NCBI RefSeq assembly: GCF_014648875.1
Contig: NZ_BMRY01000013.1
Location: forward strand, 1-64,000
Source: Streptomyces parvus
Lineage (GTDB): Bacteria > Actinomycetota > Actinomycetes > Streptomycetales > Streptomycetaceae
Reading direction: 5' to 3'
Length of the DNA: 64,000 bases
The notes beneath the pieces were generated by a model. It did no database searches, was not told the DNA's origin, and worked only from the letters and a program-made list of their open reading frames with translations. The translations under genes and the position numbers were made by a program. This document shows, in pieces, positions 8,295-16,118 of the stretch. The stretch's first letter is position 1. Every line of letters starts with the position of its first letter.

Positions 8295-9335
8295 TCACGT
8301 CGACCAGACCACCTTGCCCTGGTGCACGATGACCACCTTGGCGTCGGGCCTCAGGACCATCTGGGCGCCGCCGAAGTCATGGGTCTTGGAAGCCCAGATG
8401 GGCCGGTCGTCGCCGTTGTGGATGACCAGGTTGCCGTCGGGCTGGAAGATCGCCCGATGGTTCGCGCCGAACGTCATGGCGGCCCAGATGGGCTTGTTCC
8501 GCTCGTTGTAGACGACGAGGTTGCCGTCCTGCTGCATCGTCATGCGGATGCGGTTGGTGGCCCAGGACTGGCCGACCCCGATGGAACTGGTCGCGGAGAC
8601 CGTCTGGGTGCCCCAGTCCGGCTTCGGGGCCGCCTTGGGCTTCGGCTTCGGTGAGGCCTTCGGCTTCTCGGCGGGGGCGCTCGTCCGGGGCGCGGGCGAA
8701 GGGGCCACGGGCGCGGGAGCGGCCTTCGGCGGGGTGGTCTTCTTCTGTTCCGTCGGGGACGGCGTGGGCTTCACCGCCACGTAGTCGTCCAGGGCCGCCG
8801 GGGCCGACTCGGGGTTCAGGACCGTGTCGGCGCTCCCGGCCACCGGTGCCGTACCGCTGTTACGGGGCTCCTCGTCGTTCGCGCTGCCCATCAGCAGCAC
8901 GGGTATCGCGACCAGGGCGGCGCCGACGAACGCCGCCCCCGCCAGGACCGGTGCGCGGGGGCGGCCCCGGTCGGCAGCGGTGAGGGTCTTGGTGTCCGGC
9001 TTCGTGGCGACGGCCGCTGCCAGGGCGATGGCCTCCGTGCTGCCTTCGGGCGCTTCTGTGGCTGTGGCCGGCACCTGGGTCTTTTCGGCACCGGTCGTTG
9101 CGGCGGGCTCGGTCGGGGGCTCCCCGGTACCGGCCGTCGCGGCGGCCTCGCTCCGGGGCTTCTGCGGCTCGGCCGGGGCGGCGGGCGGCGGGGAGGCGGG
9201 GCCGGACTCCTCCGTGGCGCGCGGTGGGGAAGCGGGGCCGGACTCCTCCGTGGCGCGCGGCGGGGAAGCGGTGCCGGACTTCTCCGTGGCTGCCGCCGCG
9301 GACTCGGTGCCGGGGGCGGGGGGCTCGGGGGGCAT
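8295..9335 (-). CDS. Membrane-anchored bulb-type (mannose-binding-like) lectin domain protein
   Basis: 346 residues from the ATG at 9335, which has GAGGAGG about ten bases upstream. Order: a Pro/Ala/Glu-rich disordered N-terminus with a 12-residue tandem repeat, one membrane helix (VLAGAAFVGAALVAIPVLLM), a Pro/Lys-rich spacer, then a C-terminal B-lectin domain of about 110 residues with the repeated QxDGNLVVYN-type turns (MQQDGNLVVYNERNKPIWA, FQPDGNLVIHNGDDRPIWA). No cleavable signal, so a type II membrane protein with the lectin outside is expected. Its layout parallels the ricin-type protein at 10207-11391: acidic/basic tail, one helix, spacer, lectin. That suggests both belong to the T7SS locus. 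Ligand unknown. Confidence 0.85.
   Translation of the reverse strand: MPPEPPAPGTESAAAATEKSGTASPPRATEESGPASPPRATEESGPASPPPAAPAEPQKPRSEAAATAGTGEPPTEPAATTGAEKTQVPATATEAPEGSTEAIALAAAVATKPDTKTLTAADRGRPRAPVLAGAAFVGAALVAIPVLLMGSANDEEPRNSGTAPVAGSADTVLNPESAPAALDDYVAVKPTPSPTEQKKTTPPKAAPAPVAPSPAPRTSAPAEKPKASPKPKPKAAPKPDWGTQTVSATSSIGVGQSWATNRIRMTMQQDGNLVVYNERNKPIWAAMTFGANHRAIFQPDGNLVIHNGDDRPIWASKTHDFGGAQMVLRPDAKVVIVHQGKVVWST
9183..9290 (-). repeat. Three tandem 36-bp repeats in the lectin gene
   Basis: Three copies of a 12-residue unit of the form ATEESGPASPPR lie in the cytoplasmic N-terminal tail; the second and third are nearly identical in DNA. A recent tandem expansion in a disordered region is the simplest view. 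Confidence 0.8.
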
Positions 9336-9586
9336 GCGCTGACTCCTCCTCGGGGGCGAGCCCAACGTAGCCCGTCGGACGAGCGGGAGAAGCCACTCGC
9401 CTCGATACGCCTCTGTCGCTTTGTCATCCCCCGCCGCGCATGTCCCGGAAAGTTCCTCACTCGGGCAGAGAACGGGCAGGTAAACGGCCTATACGGGCCC
9501 GCGGCCGGACCCCGTGAACGGGGCTCGTGTGACATCCTGTTGAGGCCGTTCGGCACTCACATATTCGTACGGAGCCAAGAGTTCAG

Positions 9587-10210
9587 GTGGATGCCTCCCT
9601 CGTGCCGGAAGCCGTGAAGGACGCCGCACGCCGTGCGCCCGGCCACTGGGTCGGCATCGTCGATCCTCAGTGGACGCAGGCGCGGACGCCCCCGGAGTGG
9701 GCCGTGCTGGGGGAGTGGCAGTCGGACGAGAGCGGGAGCGTGGGCGAGTACCGCGCCAACCCCGACTACCGTCCCTCCGCCCGGGTCCTCGGCTGGCCGG
9801 AGCCCACCGATCCGGTGGACGCGGCCGCCCAGCGGGCCGCCACGGGATACGGCACGGTTGACGAGGCGCTGGCCGCACTCGCGGAGGCGGACGTCACCGT
9901 CGTACGCGGGCCCGACGGCGGGCCACTCCTGGCCGCGGGGCGGGACGGGGCGCCGGTGGCGCTGCTGTTCACCTCGCCCACCCACGCGTTCATGTCCGCG
10001 GCACTTCACCATGACACCGTGGCCGCCCGGGAGCTGGCCGGGTCGCTGGCGGAGACCGGCGTCCTGTTGTCGGTCAACCCCGGTGCCGCGGCTCCGCTGC
10101 TCGTTCCCGCCGACAGCCTTGCCGGTGCCGTGAGTTCCGGCCCGGAGACCGCGGCCGACGGCCCCGCGCCGACCCAACCCTGGCCCCACACCACAGGGAG
10201 AACCCCGTGA
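9587..10210 (+). CDS. Type VII secretion-associated protein, SseB-like
   Basis: 207 residues from a GTG at 9587, preceded by GGAG. The opening MDASLVPEAVKDAARRAPGH and the stretch NPDYRPSARVLGWPEPTDPVD match what I recall as the actinobacterial type VII secretion system-associated protein family. The second half (VALLFTSPTHAFM, VLLSVNPGAAAPLLVPAD) has the SseB-type fold pattern. No signal peptide or membrane helix, so a cytoplasmic chaperone or adaptor role for the secretion machine is inferred. Its last codons overlap the GTG of the ricin-lectin gene (GTGA), so the two are coupled. Confidence 0.8.
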   Translation: MDASLVPEAVKDAARRAPGHWVGIVDPQWTQARTPPEWAVLGEWQSDESGSVGEYRANPDYRPSARVLGWPEPTDPVDAAAQRAATGYGTVDEALAALAEADVTVVRGPDGGPLLAAGRDGAPVALLFTSPTHAFMSAALHHDTVAARELAGSLAETGVLLSVNPGAAAPLLVPADSLAGAVSSGPETAADGPAPTQPWPHTTGRTP

Positions 10211-11391
10211 CGCGTTCGTCGTCCCAGCAGACCTCCGCTCCCGCTCCCGCACAGGCGAAGACCGAAGCCGCGCCGGCCGAGGCCGCCGAGGCGGAGAAGA
10301 CCAAGGAGGCCGAGAAGGAGGAGAAGGCCGAGCGGGGCGAGCGCTCCGAGGCCCAGTCCTCCGAGCGCCAGTCCTCCCAGGCCGAGGCCCACGCCCCCGG
10401 CGCCCGGGCCGGAACGCCCGAGGCCGCCACCGCCTCCGACTCCGAGACCGATCCGGACCCCGGCGCCCCCGCCGCCCAGAGCCGGCTCCCCGCCCTCGTA
10501 CGGACCATGACCGCCACCGCCATCGGGAAGCCGCAGCAGGAGGCGGGACCCGTGGGGCGGCCGGGCAAGGCCGCGCTCGCGGGGGCTGCGGTCGTGGGCG
10601 CGCTGCTCGTGTCGGTGCCCTTCCTCGTGCTCGCCGGGAACAACGACGACGGGCCCGAGCGGACGAAGGCCGCCGGTGCCGGGACCGTCCTCGACGGAAG
10701 CGGACCGGAGGCGCCGGGCGAGTTCGCCGTCACCGCCCCCGAGACCGGCGCGGCCGCCGAGGACGGGGAGAAGGAGGGGAAGGACGAGGCGAAGCCGGAG
10801 AAGGGCGGCAATCCCGTTCCCGCCATTCCTCCGGGGGGCGGCGGCAAAGCGGGGACGAAGGAGGACAACGCCCCGAACGACACGCCGAAGAAGGCCGATT
10901 CGTCCAAGGAGAAGTCCAAGGAGCAGTCCAAGGAGAAGCCCGAGACCGGCAGCGGCGGCGGCAGGAACCAGCCGGCCAAGGCCCAGCCCGCCGTCACGTT
11001 CAGCGGGCCCGTCTCCTTCCGCAGCCACCTCTCCGGCCGCTGCCTCGACGTCCCCGGTCACAACTTCAACGACGGCCAGCCGCTGTTCATGTGGGACTGC
11101 AACGGCGCCGACGCCCAGAAGTGGCGCTTCGGCTCGGACGGCACCATCCGGGCCAGGGACAAGTGCCTGGACGTGGCCAACGCGAACTTCGCCAACGGCT
11201 CCCGCATCCAGCTCGCCTGGTGCAACGGCTCCGCCGCCCAGAAGTTCACCCTGAACGGCGCCCACGACCTGGTCAACACCGTCGTCGGCAAGTGCGTCGA
11301 CATCCCGAACCACAGCAAGGGCCGGGGCCCGGAGACCTACCTGATCCTGTGGGAGTGCACGGGACTCGACAACCAGAAGTGGAGCACCTGA
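10207..11391 (+). CDS. Membrane-anchored ricin-type beta-trefoil lectin protein
   Basis: 394 residues. The first 115 are a highly charged Glu/Lys/Ala tail, probably disordered or coiled. One membrane helix follows (AALAGAAVVGALLVSVPFLVLA, about residues 119-141), then a second charged spacer. The last 130 residues form a beta-trefoil with three QxW-type repeats: DAQKWRF, AAQKFTL and DNQKWST, each preceded by a GRCLDVP/KCLDVAN/KCVDIPN segment. Cys pairs in each lobe suit an extracellular domain. It is translationally coupled to the T7SS-associated gene upstream. Such lectins bind sugars, here perhaps cell-wall glycans near the secretion complex; that is inference. Confidence 0.88.
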   Translation: MTRSSSQQTSAPAPAQAKTEAAPAEAAEAEKTKEAEKEEKAERGERSEAQSSERQSSQAEAHAPGARAGTPEAATASDSETDPDPGAPAAQSRLPALVRTMTATAIGKPQQEAGPVGRPGKAALAGAAVVGALLVSVPFLVLAGNNDDGPERTKAAGAGTVLDGSGPEAPGEFAVTAPETGAAAEDGEKEGKDEAKPEKGGNPVPAIPPGGGGKAGTKEDNAPNDTPKKADSSKEKSKEQSKEKPETGSGGGRNQPAKAQPAVTFSGPVSFRSHLSGRCLDVPGHNFNDGQPLFMWDCNGADAQKWRFGSDGTIRARDKCLDVANANFANGSRIQLAWCNGSAAQKFTLNGAHDLVNTVVGKCVDIPNHSKGRGPETYLILWECTGLDNQKWST

Positions 11392-11498
11392 CCCGGGCGC
11401 GGGCAGCGAGACATGATGAGATCGCCGGAGCGCCGAACCCTGTCCCCGGCGAAGAGGGGCGTCCGGTCAGGACGCCGCCGTAGCAAGGAGGTTGGTGC

Positions 11499-14400
11499 GT
11501 GTCGCGCCAGGTACTGACGGTCGGCCCCGCGGACCGCTTTTCCACGATCGGTGAGGCGCTCGCCGCGGCCCGCACCGGTGCGCTCATCAGCGTCCGGCCC
11601 GGGACGTACGCGGAGAACCTGGTGATCCACACCCGGGTGACCCTCACCGCAGCCGAGGGGCGGGGCACGGTGGAGATCCGGCCGCGCTCGGGCAGCGTCG
11701 TCGCGCTGCGCGCCGACGCCGTCATGATCTCCGAACTCACCCTGCGCGGCGGGGACTCCGAGCTGCCCGCCGTTGACGTACGGCGCGGGCAGGCCGCGCT
11801 CGACGGGTGCGAGATCGTCGGCGCCGCCTGGACCGCGATGCTGGCCGGCGGCACCGGCTCCCTCGCGCTGCGGGACTGCCGGGTGAGCAACCCGCAGGGC
11901 GCGGGCATCGTGGTCACCTCCACCGCCCCCACCACCGTCGAGTCCTGCACGCTCGAACACCTCGGCACCAGCGGCATCGTCCTCGCCGAGCAGGGCGAGG
12001 CGCGGGTCCGCGACTGCACGGTGCGGGGCGCCCGGGGCAACGGGCTGCTCGCCAACGGCGAGACCCGGGGCACCGTCGAGGACTGCGACATCTCCTCCAC
12101 CGACAAGCCCTCCATCGCCCTGGAAGGGGACTCCGCCGTCTCCGTCGTCCGGACCGTGGTGCACGACACCAGCACCGGCGTGCATCTGAGCAGCGCGGGC
12201 CGCACCACCCTGGAGGACGTCCGCGTCACCGGCGCGTCCGGGAACGGGATCGTCCTCGCCGTGGGCACCGACCCCGTCCTGCGCCGCTGCCGTGTCTCGC
12301 GCGCACGGGGGCACGGCCTGTTCGTCACCGACCGGGCGCGCGGCACCTTCGAGGACTGCTGGGTGGACGCGGCGCAGGGCGCCGCACTGCGGGTCGCCGG
12401 GGCCTCCTCGCCGGCGCTGACCGGACTGACCGTCCGCGACTGCGAAGGGGCCGGGCTGCTCCTGGAGGAGGACGCGGCGCCCGAGCTGGACCGCCTGGAG
12501 GTCATCGGCTCCTCGCCCGCAGTCGCCCTTCAGGGCGGCGCCAACCCGCTGCTGCGCCGGGCCCGGCTGGTCGAGCCCGCCGGTGACGGCATCGCGGCCA
12601 CCAAGGACGCCCGGGGCCGCGTCGAGGACTGCGAGATCGTCCGCCCGAAGGGCGCCGGTGTCCGGGTGGCCTCCGGCTCCACCCTCTACCTGGCCGGTGG
12701 CGGGGTCTCCGACACCGCCACCAACGGCCTGGTCGTGGAGGACGGCGGCAACGTCACCGTCCGCGACTTCCGCGTCGAGGTATCGGGTGAGGAGGGTGTG
12801 GTCGTCGCCGCCGGTGGTGAACTGACCGCCAACCGCACCACCGTCCACGCCCCCAAGGGACACGGCTTCCTCCTCCGCGAGGGCGCTCTTGCTTCGCTCA
12901 GCGGCTGTGAGGCGGGCGGGGGCGCCCAGGACGGCTTCCGGGTCGAGTCCACCGCCCCCGTCTCGCTCGTCAACTGCACCGCCCGCGAGAACGAGGGCGG
13001 CGGCCTGGTGCAGACCGCGCCCGGCGAACGGCTCGCCGTGGACGGCCTGAACAGCGTCGGCAACGGCAAGCGCGACGCCTGGGGCAGCGGCAGTGCCGAG
13101 AACACCGACCCGGCCGGCTCCGGCGCCGCCGACGCGCCCCCGCCGGACCGCGCGGACGGCCCGCTCGGCGCCCTCAACGCGCTGATCGGCCTGGAGAACG
13201 TCAAGCAGCAGGTCCGTACCCTGGTCAACCTCACCCAGCTCGCCCAGCGCCGCGAGCAACTCGGCATGCCCGCACCGCCGATGAGCCGACACCTGATCTT
13301 CGCCGGACCGCCCGGCACCGGCAAGACCACCGTCGCCCGCCTCTACGGGGCGATCTTGGCCGAGCTGGGCTCGCTGCGCAGCGGACACCTCGTCGAGGTC
13401 TCCCGCGCCGACCTGGTCGCCCAAGTCGTCGGCGGCACGGCCATCAAGACCTCCGAGACCTTCCAACGAGCGCTGGGAGGGGTCCTGTTCATCGACGAGG
13501 CGTACACCCTCACCGCCGACAGCGGCAACGGCGGCGCCGACTTCGGCCGCGAGGCCGTGGACACCCTGCTCAAGCTCATGGAGGACCACCGCGACGACGT
13601 GGTCGTGGTCGCCGCCGGCTACTCCCGCGAGATGGAGTCCTTCCTCAGCTCCAACCCGGGCCTGGCGTCCCGCTTCTCGCGGACCGTCGAGTTCGAGAAC
13701 TACTCCGTGGACGACCTGGTCGCGATCATGGAGAGCATGTGCACCCAGCACCAGTACGAGCTGGGGGAGGGTACGGCCCAGGCGCTCGGCGCCCACTTCG
13801 GGGCCATGGACCGGGACGCCGGATTCGGCAACGGCCGTGCCGCGCGCGGGGTGTTCGAGGAGATGGTGGACCGGCAGGCGATCCGGCTCTCCGCCCAGGC
13901 CCAGGTCAGCGAGAACGATCTGCGGCTCCTGCTCCCCGAGGACGTCTCCGCCACCGCCGCCGCCTCGGCCGCCGAGACCGCCGCACCGGCCGACGACCCG
14001 CTCACCCGCCTCGGCGACATGATCGGACTGGCCGAGGTGAAGCGCGAGGTCGCCGATCTGGTCAATCTCATCACCACCGCCCGCCACCGCGCCGCCGCCG
14101 GGCTGCCCGTCCCCACCCTCAGCAACCACCTGGTCTTCACCGGCCCGCCCGGCACCGGCAAGACCACCGTCGCCCGGCTCTACGGCGAGGTGCTCACCCA
14201 GCTCGGCGTGCTGGAGCGCGGCCAGCTGATCGAGGCCGCCCGCGCCGACCTCGTCGGCCGCTACATAGGCCACACCGCCCAGTTGACCCGCGAGGTCTTC
14301 GAAAAGGCCCGCGGCGGCGTGCTGTTCATCGACGAGGCCTACACCCTCACCCCGCGCGGCGGCGGCGCCGACTTCGGGCAGGAGGCGGTGGACACCCTGC

Positions 14401-14810
14401 TGAAACTGATGGAGGATCACCGCGACGAGGTCGTCGTCATCGTCGCCGGATACACCGACGAGATGGAACGCTTCCTCGCCTCCAACCCCGGCCTCTCCTC
14501 CCGTTTCCCGCGCCGGATCGCCTTCGCCGACTACTCCTCCGAGGAACTGGTCACCATCGTGCGCGCCCAGGCCGCCGCCATGGGGTACGAATGCGGCCCC
14601 GGCACCGGACCGCTGCTCAAGGAGCACTTCGACGCGGTACCCCGCGACCGGTCCTTCGGCAACGCCCGGCTGGCCCGCCAGGTCGTCGAGTCGATGGTCA
14701 CCCGCCAGGCGGGCCGCATCAGTTCGCTGGCCGCACCCACCCTGGACGACCTGCGCATCCTCCTCCCGGCGGACGTCACGGCCGCGGCCCCGAAGGCGGT
14801 GCAGCAGTGA
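11499..14810 (+). CDS. Beta-helix protein fused to two AAA+ ATPase domains (EccA/CbxX-like)
   Basis: 1103 residues from a GTG with AAGGAGG eight bases upstream. Residues about 20-530 form a right-handed parallel beta-helix with many rungs of the type VRDCTVRGARGNGLLANGE. Two AAA+ domains of the CbxX/CfqX class follow, each like the C-terminal domain of mycobacterial EccA. Walker A GPPGTGKTT occurs near residues 603 and 880, Walker B VLFIDEAYTL follows each, and both keep the SRF arginine motif (LASRFSRTVEF, LSSRFPRRIAF). EccA normally has an N-terminal TPR domain and one AAA+ domain; here the TPR is replaced by a beta-helix and the ATPase is doubled. Likely a cytosolic chaperone for T7SS substrates. 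The stop overlaps the mycosin start. Confidence 0.88.
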   Translation: MSRQVLTVGPADRFSTIGEALAAARTGALISVRPGTYAENLVIHTRVTLTAAEGRGTVEIRPRSGSVVALRADAVMISELTLRGGDSELPAVDVRRGQAALDGCEIVGAAWTAMLAGGTGSLALRDCRVSNPQGAGIVVTSTAPTTVESCTLEHLGTSGIVLAEQGEARVRDCTVRGARGNGLLANGETRGTVEDCDISSTDKPSIALEGDSAVSVVRTVVHDTSTGVHLSSAGRTTLEDVRVTGASGNGIVLAVGTDPVLRRCRVSRARGHGLFVTDRARGTFEDCWVDAAQGAALRVAGASSPALTGLTVRDCEGAGLLLEEDAAPELDRLEVIGSSPAVALQGGANPLLRRARLVEPAGDGIAATKDARGRVEDCEIVRPKGAGVRVASGSTLYLAGGGVSDTATNGLVVEDGGNVTVRDFRVEVSGEEGVVVAAGGELTANRTTVHAPKGHGFLLREGALASLSGCEAGGGAQDGFRVESTAPVSLVNCTARENEGGGLVQTAPGERLAVDGLNSVGNGKRDAWGSGSAENTDPAGSGAADAPPPDRADGPLGALNALIGLENVKQQVRTLVNLTQLAQRREQLGMPAPPMSRHLIFAGPPGTGKTTVARLYGAILAELGSLRSGHLVEVSRADLVAQVVGGTAIKTSETFQRALGGVLFIDEAYTLTADSGNGGADFGREAVDTLLKLMEDHRDDVVVVAAGYSREMESFLSSNPGLASRFSRTVEFENYSVDDLVAIMESMCTQHQYELGEGTAQALGAHFGAMDRDAGFGNGRAARGVFEEMVDRQAIRLSAQAQVSENDLRLLLPEDVSATAAASAAETAAPADDPLTRLGDMIGLAEVKREVADLVNLITTARHRAAAGLPVPTLSNHLVFTGPPGTGKTTVARLYGEVLTQLGVLERGQLIEAARADLVGRYIGHTAQLTREVFEKARGGVLFIDEAYTLTPRGGGADFGQEAVDTLLKLMEDHRDEVVVIVAGYTDEMERFLASNPGLSSRFPRRIAFADYSSEELVTIVRAQAAAMGYECGPGTGPLLKEHFDAVPRDRSFGNARLARQVVESMVTRQAGRISSLAAPTLDDLRILLPADVTAAAPKAVQQ

Positions 14811-16075
14811 GGACGCCCGCGCGACGGGCCACCGGAAGGCCCCGAGCAGGCCGGCTGCTGTACGGGGTCTCGCTCGCCGCCGCTCTGGTGGTGCCCGTGG
14901 CCGTACCCGCCCAGGCGGCACCTGTCACCGTTGCACCGGCCGCCGACGGCGCCAAGGGCCAGGAGCTGCCCGGGATGCCCACCGCGCTCGATCCCCGGGC
15001 CGAGGCCGTCGCCTGCACCCCCGCATCCAAGGAGCAGGCGAAGAAGCAGGACTGGTCGCGCCAGCGCCTCGACCTGGACCGGCTGCACCGGCACACCACC
15101 GGGTCGGGGGTGACTGTCGCGCTGATCTCCACCGGCGTCGACCCCGGGGCCGAAGGGCTCGACGGCCGCGTCACCGCCCAGGGGCAGGCCGCCGACGACT
15201 GCGTCGGACAGGGGACGTTCCTGGCCGGGCTGATCGCCGGGACCGGCGGCCCCACCCCGCGCCTCGCCGGGGCTGCCCCGGGCGCGAAGGTCCTCGCCCT
15301 GCGCGGCACCGACCGGCGCGGGCAGCCGGACCCCGCACTCGTCACGGCGGCGGTACGGGCCGCCACCACGGCCGAGGCCGACGTCATCGCGGTCGCGGTG
15401 GCCCTTCCCCGTAAGGACACCGCGCTCACCCGGGCCGTCGCCGAGGCCCGCAAGGCGGGGGCGGTGGTGGTCGCGTCGGCCACCCCGGAGCCGCCGTCGC
15501 GCGGCTCGGCCGACGAGATCCCCTCGCGTACCTACTGGCCCGCCGGTGAGGCCGGCGTCCTCGCGGTCGCCGACATGCTGCCCGCCGGGGCCCGGCCGGA
15601 CGCCGCCCTCCCCACCGAGGGCATCGATCTGGCCGCCCCGGGCGCCGGAGTGGTCTCCGGCGGGCCGCGCGGCAAGGGGCACTACCTCGGCGGCGGGGTC
15701 GCGGTGGCCACCGCGTACGCGGCCGGGGCCGCAGCCGCTGTCCGCGCCACCCACCCCGAGGCGTCGGCCGACGCGGTGACCCGTCGGCTGACCGCCACCG
15801 CGTACCCGGCCGACATTCCCCAGCTGGACGCCTACGCCGCCGTCACGACGGTCCTCGGCGACGCGGGCGCGCCGGTCGGCGGTGCGGAGCGGGCCGCCGA
15901 ACCCGTGGTCGTACGCGACACCTCCGACACCGACCGCGCCACCGGCCGGGCCGTCCTCTTCGTCCTCCTCGGCTCGGCGGGCGTCCTCTCCCTCCTCTGG
16001 GCCGGTTTCGCCCTCACCCGGGCCCGCGCCCGGGGCTGGCGACCGGCGGGGGCGGGCACCCCGGACCGGGGCTGA
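14807..16075 (+). CDS. mycP: Mycosin-like (MycP) subtilase with no catalytic triad
   Basis: 422 residues. A signal peptide (AGRLLYGVSLAAALVVPVAVPAQA), an S8-type domain and a C-terminal membrane helix (VLFVLLGSAGVLSLLWAGFAL) give the layout of mycosins, the T7SS-associated membrane proteases. The three catalytic positions are all changed: the Asp motif reads VALISTGVDP (Ser108), the HGT motif reads GQGTFLAG (Gln135) and the GTS motif reads GVAVATAYAAG (Ala near 299). The oxyanion-hole AGN is ATP. The rest of the fold is intact, with no frameshift. It should therefore be a pseudoprotease with a structural role. In mycobacteria MycP is known to support complex stability apart from its protease activity. 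The GTG start overlaps the previous stop. Confidence 0.85.
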   Translation: MRTPARRATGRPRAGRLLYGVSLAAALVVPVAVPAQAAPVTVAPAADGAKGQELPGMPTALDPRAEAVACTPASKEQAKKQDWSRQRLDLDRLHRHTTGSGVTVALISTGVDPGAEGLDGRVTAQGQAADDCVGQGTFLAGLIAGTGGPTPRLAGAAPGAKVLALRGTDRRGQPDPALVTAAVRAATTAEADVIAVAVALPRKDTALTRAVAEARKAGAVVVASATPEPPSRGSADEIPSRTYWPAGEAGVLAVADMLPAGARPDAALPTEGIDLAAPGAGVVSGGPRGKGHYLGGGVAVATAYAAGAAAAVRATHPEASADAVTRRLTATAYPADIPQLDAYAAVTTVLGDAGAPVGGAERAAEPVVVRDTSDTDRATGRAVLFVLLGSAGVLSLLWAGFALTRARARGWRPAGAGTPDRG

Positions 16076-16118
16076 ACGCGAAAGGGCCTCCTCCGCGCGG
16101 AGGAGGCCCTTTCGCGTT
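16075..16118. terminator. Bidirectional hairpin between mycosin and EccC genes
   Basis: A near-continuous 21-bp inverted repeat (arms 16075-16095 and 16098-16118) fills the whole gap between the two converging genes; its arms reach both stop codons. A pyrimidine-rich TTCTATT tail lies on the plus-strand side. It should terminate both transcripts. Confidence 0.9.
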
